From NCBI GenBank assembly GCA_026545225.1, contig CM048846.1:52506270-52570269 (forward strand): a DNA stretch of 64,000 nucleotides, read 5' to 3'. A program made the translations under genes and the position numbers. The notes beneath the pieces are model-generated. The model ran no database searches, was not told the origin of the DNA, and worked only from the letters and a program-made list of their open reading frames with translations. Positions 10,517-22,025 of this stretch are shown one piece after another (position 1 is the first letter of the stretch; every line of letters starts with the position of its first letter). The stretch comes from Cornus controversa. Lineage: Eukaryota; Streptophyta; Magnoliopsida; Cornales; Cornaceae.

Positions 10517-11903
10517 TGATAAGTGTTCAATTCTATGCATTTGAACCCTCTTTCTTACATACGTTAGTTCCGCTTTTGCGTTTACCGAGATATGTTTACG
10601 GTATTTTTGTGTTTTTGATGTTTTGCAGGTATTAGAGTAAATGGAGCAAAGTTGGAAGCTTTCTGTAGTCAAGAGAAGAAATCAGAAAATGCAACCCAAG
10701 GCATCTCGATCAATCGAGATGTTGATCTCGATTAATTGAAATCTCGATTGATCGAGATCTCATTTCGATTAATCGAGATGCTGCAGAGCCCACTTGGCCA
10801 CTTGCTCACCTGCTCTCCCACTTGCAACAAAATCCCCTTTTTTGCACGACTTAGGGTGATTGTCTGACTTGAACAAGACTTTTGGGGGCCTTCTTGATAC
10901 AAGAGATATATATAATGATATATATATATATATATATGGTGGGCCCCAAAGGAGAAAAAGGAGCCAAAAAGCACCAAAAGCCACACATATCTCATATCTC
11001 AAAACACACATCAAGATACTAGAGGAGAGACCTTCGGGAGAGGAAGAGGAAAATCTGAACCAGACCAAGAAGCTTCATTCTCTTCATCAGTGGAAGGGTG
11101 CAAGGCAACCATGAGCAACTAACTCTTCTACTAGGGTGTTGGTTTCAACCCCTAGCCATGTACACTTGTTCATCTTTGTAGCTCTTGGGATTTGTAATTA
11201 AATGTTGATTATTTAGCCTAGTGATTATGTACACAAATACATCTCTTATATATATTCATTTGATTTGGAATTTATTCTTGTCTTAGAGTAGATTTTGTCA
11301 CTTGAATGCACAACATTTGCATATTCCACAAGAAGTGCAAATGATGGCTAGATAATGGTGTTTAAATGAATGTGTGATGTTAGTTTGTATAGACCATGCC
11401 AAGACAAGGTAGTTTGGATGCATGTAGTGTTCACTTAGAGAGTAGAGTAATTAGGTAGTTAATTAGGTTGAAGAGATATGCTTGTTGAAGATGGATTATG
11501 ATAGGTTAGCACACACATTGATCTTTTGATATGTCATTGAGGTCACAAGCCTAATGACATTGTTAGGCATTTAATTAATGAATCCCATGCTTGCTACACT
11601 TATGAACATGTGAATGGCTAGTGGTGGAAACCAACCCTAGTTCCCTCTCCCAACTTTAAACTCTTTATTTTTCTTGTCATTTCATTCATGCAATAGTTTC
11701 TAAACACAAATCCAAAAATCTGCTTTTCGAATTAAAGTAGAATTAATCTTCCTTTAAGACAATTGCGACTAGTCCTCGTGGGATCGATATCCTCTATATA
11801 GAACCTTATCTACAGAGATTCGTGCTCTTGCGAGTGGTTAAATTATATTTTGATAAAAAGGGAAAAATTAAGCTTATAATATAATTTAGTTCCGGCCACA
11901 TCA
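10517..11903 (+). repeat. 5' LTR of element B
   Basis: 1387 bp, TGATAAGTG...GCCACATCA. It matches 22026-23424 (1399 bp); the length difference lies mostly in the palindrome zone (near 10706-10780) and the AT run. The palindrome zone holds two exact TCGATYRATCGA copies plus variants. Confidence 0.95.
10905..10937 (+). promoter_or_regulatory. Possible LTR core promoter (TATA-rich)
   Basis: A run of TATATA repeats about 390 bp into the LTR, followed by the conserved GGTGGGCCCC. All three LTRs in the window have it with variable length (4744-4768, 22431-22458). It is the best candidate for the TATA element that would start the retroelement transcript; the transcription start is not visible. Confidence 0.35.
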
Positions 11904-11909
11904 AAATTT

Positions 11910-11926
11910 TGGCGCCGTTGTCGGGG
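11910..11926 (+). promoter_or_regulatory. Primer-binding site, tRNA-Asp type
   Basis: TGGCGCCGTTGTCGGGG begins six bases after the 5' LTR end. It is complementary to the 3' end of plant tRNA-Asp (CCCCGGCAACGGCGCCA) except for one T where C is expected. This PBS type is usual in Athila/Tat elements. Confidence 0.85.
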
Positions 11927-12193
11927 ACTACGGTTTTATTGTCGCCATTGGAAGATTAAATCTGGTTTAATTCTTAAGCTAGAAATTCTTTCATATTTTT
12001 TTTTTTGTATATATTTTGTTCTTATTTCTCAAACTTCTTGATTTTAGGTATACCACATAGCGGGCATCAAAGAGAAGTAAACTTGGAACCCTTTGTGAGT
12101 ATAACGCCTAAAATTAGTGGTTTGAATTCATTCATTCTTTTTGTATAGATTATTGTTACTTTGTGTATTGAGGTGTTGTTCGATTGTTAATGC

Positions 12194-14030
12194 ATGCTAG
12201 GTAGACGGTCCTTGTCACTTCCTTTGCTTCCGTGTAACATTGAACTTGAACGAACACTTAGACAACGTAGAGGAACCTCTAGGGACCCTATATTGCCTAG
12301 GACTGAAAACATGGATCCAAATGAGAGACAACCTCCCGGACTACCTCCTTTTAATCATGAACAACCACCTCCACCACCACCTCCTCAAGGAGAGTTGCTT
12401 ATGGACTTTTACCTTCCGACTACATTTGAAGTACCTTCATGTATTCAACTTCCGAATGTGGCGGCAAATCAATTCGAAATAAAGTCCTCCACCATCAATC
12501 TTCTTAATAGCTTCCACGATCTTCCTAATGAGGATCCGTACCGGCACTTAGATTATTTCCTTTCCGTGTGTTCCACTATTCGTGTACCACACTTTACGGA
12601 GGATGATCTAAAGCTGCGTATGTTCCCCTTCTCCCTAAAAGATAAAGCTAGAAGTTGGTTCAACTCCTTAGAACCTAACTCAATCCATTCTTGGGCGGAG
12701 ATGCAAATAGAGTTATTCAAAAAAATAGTTCCCAATGGGTAAGACAAGTGATATTCGGTGAGCAATCACCGGATTCACCCAAATTGACCAAGAACAATTC
12801 CATGAGACGTGGGAGAGGTTAAAGGATCTTTTGAAATCTTGTTCGCATCATGCTGTCCCAAAATGGCAGCTAGTGCAAAGTTTTTATGATGGGGTGAGTG
12901 AGCAACACAGACAAATGATAGACTCCGCGTGTGGGGGTGGATATCTTTTGAAAAGCCCCGATGAGGCATGGAAACTTTTTCAAACCCTAAGCAACAATTC
13001 AACTCAACGCTCCTCCACTAGGAAAGGGAAGGCCACCCAACCTTGTAGAGGAGTGCATGAAATATCACGGGTGGATGAGGTTGCCATGCAAGTAGAAGCC
13101 CTATCCCGAAAAATGGATTTAATCATGAAAAATGGGCTACCTACTCCAAACCAATCTGTCCAAAATCAGGAAGGGTGTTCATTTTGCTATAGTACTTCAC
13201 ATTTCGTGCGAGATTGTCCTATTGCCGGGCAATCTCCCGATTATGCTCAAGAGCAAGCGAATGCCCTGTACTCTAAACAAATGAATGATCCATATTCAAA
13301 CATGTACAATCCTGGTTACAAGAACCATCCGGCTTTCTCATGGAAACCTCAAGAATCAAGTCCCTCTTTCCAAGGGCAAAACTCTTTTAATTCCCCCTCT
13401 CAACAGCCTCATTATAGGCCAAACCCTCAACCTTACAATCAAAGAGCTAATTACCAACAACCACCACCTCCTCCGAGAAGCCAAAGCTTTGAAGAAAGAG
13501 TGATAAGAAATCTTGAGGCCAACACCCGCTTATTGCAAACTCACTCTCAATCAATCTCTAAGCTTGAAGCCAATGCTCAATCTATGGCTAGGTTAGAAGC
13601 TCAAATCGGGCAACTAGCTAATGCCTTAAATAGAAGGGAGGAAGGTAAGTTGCTGAGTCAACCGGTGGCGAACCCCAAAGGTGTCCATATGATTGAAGAT
13701 CCATCATCTTCAACTTGTAATGCTCCTCCGGAGCAAGTTCAATCAATCACAACCTTAAGGAGTGGTAAAATCATTAATTCTAAGGTAGGGGAGGAAGAGA
13801 GAAAGGAATTCCAAGAGCAACCTAAAAATCCAAAAGAATCCCAATTAAATCCAAAAGGAAAGGCAAGTGAAGTTGGATCGTCATCGATTCCAAATCTTTA
13901 CACCTCTTATGAACCTCCGGTTCCTTTTCCTCAAAGATTGAAGGAACCTTCTCATTTCGGGAAGCAAGGAGAAAATCCAAGACATGATGGAGATCTTCAA
14001 ACAAGTAAAGATCAATCTTCCTCTCCTTGA
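12194..14030 (+). pseudogene. gag: gag of element B (two frames)
   Basis: Gag, the structural particle protein. The first frame runs 12194-12742: a proline-rich N-terminus, then the retrotransposon gag domain with PYRHLDYFLSVCSTI and LKDKARSWFNSL. Near an A-run at about 12719-12725 homology moves to another frame, which has TGA at 12759-12761 and is then open (12831-14030) with TWERLKDLLKSCSHH, MIDSACGG and DEAWKLFQTL. A zinc knuckle follows, CSFCYSTSHFVRDC (CX2CX4HX4C, about 13186-13227), then a low-complexity linker rich in Q, P and N. A second frame change at about 13965-13984 leads into protease. So gag carries one frameshift and one nonsense codon, plus the frameshift at the gag-pol junction. 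In this lineage gag and pol are normally one frame, so the breaks are decay rather than programmed frameshifting. Confidence 0.88.
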
Positions 14031-17000
14031 TCCTATTCGACAAATTCCCTCCTATGCGAAATTCTTGAAGGACTTATGCACTCAAAAGTGCAAATCTAGG
14101 AATAATGTCCCTAAGAAAGTCCTCTTAACTGAGCACATAAGCTCCATTTTCCAACACCAAGCCCCTCCTAAATTCAAAGATCCGGGTGCTCCGACCATTT
14201 CGTGCACCATCGGAAATCAATCTTTTGAAAAAACACTTCTTGATCTAGGGGCTAGTGTCAATTTGCTTCCATTCTCAGTTTACCAACAACTAGGTTTGGG
14301 GGAACTCAAGCATACCACGGTTGTGTTGCAACTTGCCGATCGTTCGGTGAAGCAACCACGTGGCATCATTGAGGATGTCATCATTCAAGTGGACAAATTC
14401 TATTTTCCGGTGGACTTCATAGTCCTTGACACGAAACCGGTCCAAAATCCAAATCGTCATATTCCTATCATTCTAGGTCGTCCATTCTTGGCCACGGCAA
14501 ACGCTTGCGTTAATTATCGTACCGGAGTGATGGACATCTCTTTTGGGAATATGAAAGTCCGCTTGAACATCTTCAATGCTTCCCACCATACGTCCGATGA
14601 CGAAAGTGAGTGCTTTGGTGTCGATGTTGTGGAAGACCTTGTTCAAGAAGCACTTCCTTCTATTCTTTCCAAGGATCCTTTAGAGGCATGCCTAAATCAC
14701 TTCAACTGTGATGATTTTGACATTGAGCAAGCCATATGTGAAGTCAATTCCATGCTCGATGTTAATACTGTCATGGATTTGCCTAAATGGAGAGTTCCGA
14801 GAGAACCCTTGCCCCCTTTGTCCAAAACTTCCCAAACTCCTTCTTTAATTTCCCCACCACAACTTGAGCTTAAGCCCCTACCGGCTACACTCAAGTATGT
14901 TTTCTTAGGCGCAAATGAGACCCTTCCAGTCATTATCGCTTCCAATCTCACAAATGACCAAGAGTTGGAACTCATAAAGGTGCTCAAAGAGCACAAAGAA
15001 GCAATAGGCTGGAGTGTGGCAAATCTCAAGGGAATAGATCCTTCTATTTGTATGCACCGCATACACTTGGAAGAGGATGCTAAGACCTCAAGGGAGGCAC
15101 AACGTCGATTAAATCCAAATATGAAGGACGTTGTCATGAAGGAGGTGGTGAAGTTACTAGATGCGGGAATCATATGCCCCATCTCTGATAGCAAGTGGGT
15201 TAGTCCCACTCAAGTGGTTCCAAAGAAGTTAGGTATTACGGTGCAACCAAATGATGAGGGTGAATTAGTTCCCCAACGCACCGCCACGGGTTGGAGAGTG
15301 TGCATAGACTATAGGAAATTAAATTCAGCCACTCGGAAAGATCACTTCCCCCTCCCATTCATTGATCAGATATTGGAGAGATTAGCCGGGCAAAGTTTTT
15401 ATTGCTTTATGGATGGATATTTCGGCTATAATCAGGTTGCTATAGACCCGAGGGACCAAGAGAAAACCACCTTTACATGTCCCTTCGGCACATTTGCTTA
15501 TAGACGCATGCCCTTTGGGTTGTGCAATGCACCGGCGACTTTTCAAGTGTGTATGATATCTATCTTCTCGGACATGGTGGAAAAATTCTTGGAAGTGTTC
15601 ATGGATGATTTTTCTGTTTTTGGGCCTTCGTTTGAATCATGCCTCCAAAATCTAGCTTGTGTTCTCAAACGATGTCAAGAGACCAACCTAATTCTTAGTT
15701 GGGAAAAGAGCCATTTTATGGTTCAAGAGGGTATTGTCCTAGGGCACATTGTGTCTAAGAGAGGAATAGAGGTTGATAAAGCCAAGGTTAAACTCATTTC
15801 TAAACTTCCTCCACCATCAACGGTGAGAGAGATTCGTTCATTCCTTAGGCATGCGGGCTTTTATCGCCGTTTCATCAAAGACTTTACCAAGATCTCTCAG
15901 CCTTTGTGTTGCCTTCTTGAAAAAGAGTCTTGCTTTACCTTTGATGAAGGGTGCCTTAACGCTTTTGAAAAACTCCGCACCATGCTTACAACCGCTCCAA
16001 TTCTAATCCCTCCAAATTGGGCTCTCCCATTTGCGATTATGTGTGATGCATCCGATTATGCCATGGGTGCTGTGTTAGGGCAACGAATAGACAAACTGCC
16101 TCATGTCATCTACTACGCAAGTAAAACCTTTTCCGAGGCTCAAATCAATTATACCACAACGGAAAAGGAATTGCTCGCGGTTGTATTTGCATTAGACAAA
16201 TTTCGAGCTTATTTATTGGGTTCAAAGGTCATTGTCTATTCAGACCATGCTGCCCTCCGGCATCTTTTGGCCAAAAAGGACACCAAGCCTAGGTTGATCT
16301 GATGGATACTCTTATTGCAAGAGTTCAATTTTGAAATTAGAGACAAAAAGGGAATTGAAAATGTGGTGGTTGACCACCTGTCTAGAATTCTTGTTGAATC
16401 CCTTCATAATTCCATTCCAGTTTGTGAATCCTTCCCGGATGAACAACTCTTTGTCATCTCTCAAGAGAGTATCCCTTGGTATGCAGATGTGGTTAATTAC
16501 TTGGCAACCGGTAAAATACCATCTTCTTGGACCAAGCAAGAGAAGGATCGTTTTCTCTCCCAATCACGATCATATTATTGGGACGATCCTCAATTGTTCA
16601 AATATTGCCCCGATCAAATAATTCGAAGGTGTGTGCCCAACAGTGAATTCCAAACCATTCTCAAGTTTTGTCATACACTCGCTTGTGGGGGACACTTTAG
16701 TGCTAAGAAAACCGCAGCAAAAATTCTCCAATGCGGATTTTTCTGGCCGACACTTCATCGGGATGCATATTCATTCTGTCGCTCTTGTGAGCGATGTCAG
16801 CGCCTTGGCGCGATGTCTCGAAAGGACATGATGCCTCTTAACCCTATTCTTATCATTGAAATATTTGATGTGTGGGGCATTGACTTCATGGGACCATTTC
16901 CACCCTCTACCGGTCATGAGTACATACTTGTGGCGGTGGACTACGTATCTAAGTGGATAGAGGCCGTTGCTACCAAAACCAATGATCACGCAGTCGTGGT

Positions 17001-17778
17001 TAAATTCATTCAAGCTAATATTTTTAGCCGGTTTGGTACGCCTCGGGCCATCATCAGTGACGGAGGTAAACATTTCTGTAACCGGTTCCTTCGAACCTTG
17101 CTTACCAAATACTCCGTCACACACAAAGTGGCCACCCCATACCATCCTCAAACCAGTGGCCAAGTAGAAGTATCCAATAGGGAGATTAAGAACATTCTTC
17201 AGAAAACTGTTCGGCCCGACCGGAAGGATTGGTCATTGCGACTAAACGATGCATTATGGGCATACCGAACCGCATATAAAACTCCCATTGGAATGTCACC
17301 TTATCGGTTGGTTTATGGAAAAGCGTGCCATCTCCCAGTTGAATTGGAGCATAAAGCTATGTGGGCCACCAAAACTTTTAATTTTGACATGCAAAAGGGC
17401 GGCTCTAATCGAAAGCTTCAATTAAATGAATTGGAAGAATTGCGACATGACGCGTATGAGAATGCAAAAATCTATAAGGCAAAGTCCAAAGCCTTTCATG
17501 ATCGTAATATTCGAGTCAAAACATTTTTGCCAGGCCAAAAAGTATGGTTGTACAACTCACGCCGCCATTTGTTTCCCGAAAAACTTCGCTACCGTTGGGA
17601 TGGTCCATTTTTGATTAATTCCGTCGCTCCCCACGGAGCGGTGGAATTGAAGGACTTGAAAGATGGCTCGTTGTTCAAAGTGAACGGGCAGCGCTTAAAA
17701 GTGTGCGTGGATGACCAAGTCCCCACCGAATACGTGGATGTCGTCACTTTGGCAGATCCTGTGTATTTTGACTCGTGA
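13984..17778 (+). pseudogene. pol: pol of element B: protease, RT, RNase H, integrase
   Basis: One frame with a single internal stop (TGA 16300-16302, between RNase H and integrase). Protease: LLDLGASVNLLP near 14240-14275, with DLGAS in place of the usual D[S/T]G, as in Athila relatives, and IILGRPFLAT. RT: VCIDYRKLNSATRKDHFPLP, YNQVAIDP, MPFGLCNAPATFQ, and FMDDFSVFG as the catalytic Y/FMDD box (about 15600). RNase H: MCDASDYAMGAVLG, TTTEKELLAVVFALDKFR, SDHAAL. Integrase: zinc motif H..H..C..C (CHTLACGGH ... CRSCERCQ, about 16668-16800), catalytic D in [10 protein letters not shown] in [10 protein letters not shown] in QVEVSNRE, then the C-terminal domain ending DPVYFDS. All catalytic residues are present; only the stop separates integrase from the rest. 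Confidence 0.93.
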
Positions 17779-17947
17779 GCCGATCCAGACGTCGTGCCAG
17801 AGACGTGTAAGGTGGCGAAGCCATGGTAGCTATCATGCTTCCATGATGTCCCTTTAATCCAAAGTAGGTTTGTATCTAAGCAATGTAGTATCTAATTCCC
17901 AAATATCCAAGTCCCTGAAGCATAACTCAAGCTGACTGTTTTTGAGC
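17779..17947 (+). other. Post-pol spacer of element B
   Basis: Short non-coding stretch after the integrase stop, nearly identical to 161-330 of element A. No ORF or clear signal. Confidence 0.6.
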
Positions 17948-18330
17948 ATTTCGATTGATCGAAACCAGGATCTCGATCAATCGAGATTTCGATTGATCGA
18001 GATCTCAATCTCGATTGATCGAAAAATTGCAGAGATTTGCCAAGTCCAAAGTCCCGAGAGGTAGTATTCTTCGATTGCACTTCGATAGGTCTTCGATCGA
18101 TCGAAAATTTCGATTGATCGAAATGGGATTTCGATTGATCGAAATAAAATTTTGATTGAATGAATTAAATGTTCGATTGATCGAAGTAAAAGTGTGATTC
18201 AGTGAAGGAACTTTCGATTGATCGAAGAGACAATCTCGATTGATCGAAGCTGATTTCGATTGATCGAAGCGAGATCTCGATCAATCGAAATCTCGATTGA
18301 TCGAAATGCACATCTCGATCAATCGAGATG
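17948..18330. repeat. Palindromic TCGATYRATCGA array in element B
   Basis: Fourteen exact copies of the 12-bp palindrome within about 385 bp, many flanked by further AA/TT or GA/TC symmetric bases that extend pairing to 16-18 bp (for example ATCTCGATCAATCGAGAT at 18313). Gaps between copies are irregular, so this is not a simple tandem satellite. It lies between pol and the third ORF, where a second promoter or splice signals for the third ORF would be expected. Confidence 0.92.
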
Positions 18331-18991
18331 CACGCGGGGCTTGCACGTGAGCCGAAAGTCCATTTAAACCGTTGGGCTTCCCTCCCATTTTAAAAGACCA
18401 TCCGAATTCTTCTCTTCCTCCGTGCGATCCAAGCCTTCTCCAAGCACTCCCGAGCACTCGATCTACCATTCCCGATCATCCGCCGCCATCTGACGCAGTT
18501 CGAAGCCGCCGCTAGCACTTGCGAAATCTTCTCTTCGCGGCTGCGAGTGGATCTTCTTCGGTTGAGTCGTTCATCTTCTTCCTCTCTAGGTAAGTGATGC
18601 ATGGCTATATTTTGCATACTCTCTCGCCATTTTTGATAGTTTTACGGCGTAATAAACATAGTTAGATGATGTTGGGGTGGATGGATGAGATTGCAATATC
18701 TGTAATGAGTTTTTGTGGGTTTCGGGGGGTAGGAAGTCATGTAGGAGTGAGATTTGGCATTCTTTTTGTTTAAAATGCTTAGTGTATGGTGTGTAACCGC
18801 GACACCTTCGTTTCGGTTGCATCCGTTCACATTGCCTATTTGAGAGCGATTTTTTTTGCATTCTTCTCAGTACCATGGACTAGGACTTCATTTTTATTTC
18901 TATTCTTTTAGTTTAATCGTAGTTTAGCTTTCTTCTTATTTATCTTTTATTTACGTAATTTTTGGAATCAAGTGCAGACTGTTCTGAGGCT
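18331..18991 (+). other. Leader region upstream of the third ORF
   Basis: Non-coding, collinear with 656-1315 of element A. It includes CTCTAGGTAAGTGATGC at 18583, a good splice-donor context (GGTAAGT) that is conserved in A (TGAGGTAAGTGATGC near 910). This could serve to express the third ORF from a spliced RNA. An acceptor-like TTTGGAATCAAGTGCAG occurs at 18961-18977, just upstream of the ATG at 18992. Confidence 0.45.
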
Positions 18992-20215
18992 ATGGCGAGG
19001 GTGAAGAACGCCGCCGGTTCTGTTCACGACGTGCCCGAGCGAGCCTTCCGGTCTCGGAAGTTCCACCCAGAGCAGATTTTTGACTTAGCCGAGTTCGAGA
19101 GGTGTCCCGACACCGCGTGGACAGTTGCCGAGCTCAGGAGGCGTCGCCTCGACCGGCTATGTGTGCCTCCCACCTACGTGGCACACGAGCGCCTCGTGCA
19201 GGTCTTTTACGATCGTATGACCTACTCCTGCACCGCGCCAGATACACTACAGACGGTCATGGGCACCGTCACGATTACGATTACACCGAGCAGGATTGCG
19301 CATATGCTCGGCATCCCTCACCAGTAGCCACCGGATATGGTTGGCCCAGACGGTCAGCCACTTTACAGTGCCGCACTCCCAGCAGACACGACGCTGTTCT
19401 CGTTCGTGATGGACATGTGTGGTGGGGCGTTTACCACGCCCAGTCACAACTGCACGTCCAAATCGATGTGCCTGAGCCGATTCTGGTTCCTGGACACCGT
19501 TCTCATCAAGAACGCGTGTCCGCTGCAGCACGTGGCAGAGCGCAGGGGCGACCTTCTCCGTTGCCTCTATGCTTTCCACACGGGCACTTGGTTTTCTGTC
19601 CCATCACTGATCTGGGGGCAGATGTACAAAGTCTGGGACGGCCTCGTCAACAAGAGGATGAGGTGAGCAACTAGTTGGTGGCTTCCGTTCCCTTTCCTGA
19701 TCGCCGCTTTTCTCAGCAGTGCCAGTATACCGGTCAGTCAGACTGACATCCAGTTGGCACCGCCCACCCGCTTCACATCTACTCAGTGGGAGCGGGTGAG
19801 GCGACACTTAGAGCGACAGGACCACCAGGGTGATCCACCAGACGATGTAGATATGGATGCCCCGGTGGAGGCGGATGAGGGCGAGCCAGCAGAGGGTGAG
19901 TCCGATGACGAGGAGATGGAGGAGGAGGAGATGGATGTCACTGCAGAGCGGCATGATATCTTAGCGATGGGCTATTCTTGCCTGGCGGCTGACGTAGAGC
20001 GGCTCCAGCAGGGTTTTGACGAGCATGTCCAGGTGACGCAGAGTCAGCTGGCAGGCATTCGGACGGGCATTTCTTCTCTGGCACAGGGTCAGAGAGCGAT
20101 TTTAGATGACTTCCGAGGCTTCCGGCAAGACCTGCAGTTCCTGTTCGCAGGTCGAGCCTCCACCTCCACTTCTACTCCCACCGAGCCTCCACCACCACCA
20201 CCCGCCCTCGAGTAG
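18992..20215 (+). pseudogene. Third ORF of element B (two nonsense codons)
   Basis: The frame starts at ATG 18992 (MARVKNAAGSVHDVPERAF) and ends at TAG 20213-20215, about 407 codons, with in-frame TAG at 19325-19327 and TGA at 19664-19666. Same protein as in element A: conserved globular N-terminal part (PDTAWTVAELRRRRLDRLC, then ACPLQHVAERRGDLLRCLYA), acidic stretch (EGESDDEEMEEEEMD), helical segment (AADVERLQQGFDEHVQVTQ), proline-rich end. In Athila-like elements this position has been called env-like; I see no signal peptide or clear membrane anchor, so the role is unknown. The element A copy has sense codons at both stop positions. Confidence 0.82.
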
Positions 20216-22025
20216 CTGCATTTTATTCATCTTTTATGCTTTACTTTCTGTATTTTTCTTTCTTTATTTTTGATAGGCCATGTTGGCCATGTTTAGTTTC
20301 TTTCTGAGTATTCCACCTACATGTACACTTTGTACTCAAACTCATTTTCATCTATATGGAATACATTTCTATTTTCTTTTATACCATGTGTTATCTTTAC
20401 TGTCTTTATTTTTGCTTTCTGTCAATATATTTGTTCTCTATACTTTGACTATGTATGTAGTACCACTTGTCTAATTGTTATATGCGATTCAGTTGATGAT
20501 TTCCGTTTATTACCGCCTAGTTTCAATTCCCAATACTGTTGAGATTGCTTCAACACAGTATGGCGGTAATAAAGAAAGGCAGCCCCTTTGCATGCTATAC
20601 GTTAGCGTGCCTGGATAGTCAATATCTTGTCGTATAGACCTCTTAGACAATTGGGAAACACCAGTTCAGACCCTTCGATATACAGTGATATTGGCATTGT
20701 CAGTTTGTGCATAATTATTTCATTATGTTCTATTTATCTACTTTTTGTTCCTTTTAATGCTCGTGGTATCCAGTTGGTGTTCTGTGCAGGTTTTCCTTAT
20801 TTCCAAGATGACCGCTGCTGTGGAATACCATTTTTCTCGCATTCTGCCATCCCGGTAACTTCTTTCCTTGCTCTTCTTGTCCAAACATTGAGGACAATGT
20901 TGCATATAAGTTTGGGGGTGCGGTATGCTATACCACTTGCATACGCATGCAATGTTCGGTCATTATTTTGAGTGTCATTGTAGAGCAGTTTTTCTTCTTG
21001 ATATTTTTGCATGCTTGCCATGATGTCTTGCTTTTTAAAGGAAGTCATTCGAATAAATGTCCGAGGTAAATGCAGCAGGTAGTTAAGAACTTTAACATTG
21101 TAAATACCCGCACTTTTGCAAGCTTTATAGTAGGCTAGAACGGTCTACATTTCTATCTAAATTCAAGCACGTACAATTCTTGCCCTAAATTTGTCCTTAA
21201 CCGCACAAATTCGCACACATGCATTTTAAATTGTGGGGTATAAGTCTGAGGGAGAATTTTTGAAAATTTCTGTTTTTATCTGAACAACTTAAAGAATAAG
21301 TTCTTCCGGTTGTTGTAAAAAAAAAAAAAAAAAAGAGAAATAAAAAGAGAAAAATATGCAATAAGCCTTCTCACTCAATAAACCGGATTTCTATGCCTCA
21401 AAGCAGGGAATATTCGTGTAAAAGTGTGTAAGGTTGAGCAATAATAAGCGGGTGGCTTGCTTACGCTCATCGCCTTGTAAGCTCGGTTATTAAGTCCGAG
21501 GGGTGCTTCTTCACCTAATGCCCTAAAATCAATTGGTTTGGGAGTCATTGGCCCAACGCCGCTACATGGGCTTGCAAGAAAGCAAAAAGAGCTAAGCATT
21601 GCACGGTCATCCGCACATGAGCAATCATGAATGTTTTGTGATAATGAACAGTCGTGTCGAGCATTTTCAATGAGTTTTTCTCTTAAAAACAGATTTGTTC
21701 GTTTTCTTCTCCAAATATGACAAAAGCCACACGTTGGAATGCATGTTCACTTTTCAAAGAGGATTTTGGGGTTGGAATTGTTATATTTGTTCGGGCTGGC
21801 CATTATGTGGGGACTGTCGTTCATTTATAGCTTGTGAAAGTCCATTTTTGCTAATGACCACATAGTTTTGTAATACTTGTTGCATTTGCCAAATGTGAAA
21901 TGAACGGATGATCGCCCTTTATCTAGTTGATGACTGAGCATGATTAAACTTTTGTATAAGATAGTTGATTTCATTCTTGTAATATTGTATTGCTAAGGGA
22001 CTAGCAGTATGTAAGTTTGGGGGTG
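20216..22025 (+). other. Non-coding 3' region of element B with PPT
   Basis: About 1.8 kb without a supportable ORF, closely matching 2540-4337. Two near-identical purine tracts occur: AAGTTTGGGGGTG at 20908-20920, preceded by CATTGAGGACAATG, and GTAAGTTTGGGGGTG at 22011-22025 directly abutting the 3' LTR. Only the second borders an LTR. A poly(A) run lies at about 21318-21334. Confidence 0.75.
22011..22025 (+). promoter_or_regulatory. Polypurine tract of element B
   Basis: GTAAGTTTGGGGGTG immediately 5' of the 3' LTR start (22026). This is the expected place for plus-strand priming and matches the tract at 4323-4337 in element A. Confidence 0.8.

Noticed and set aside
10905..10937. Recent AT microsatellite unrelated to promoter function.
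   Set aside because: Kept only as a low-confidence promoter because the same TATA-rich stretch is in the same place in all three LTRs; length varies as a microsatellite would, so both readings remain possible.
12719..12761. Programmed ribosomal frameshift in gag at an A-run.
   Set aside because: A nonsense codon follows within 40 bases in the new frame, and another frame change occurs before protease, so simple decay is more likely.
14697..15209. 170-codon minus-strand ORF within pol.
   Set aside because: Shadow of the pol frame; no independent features.
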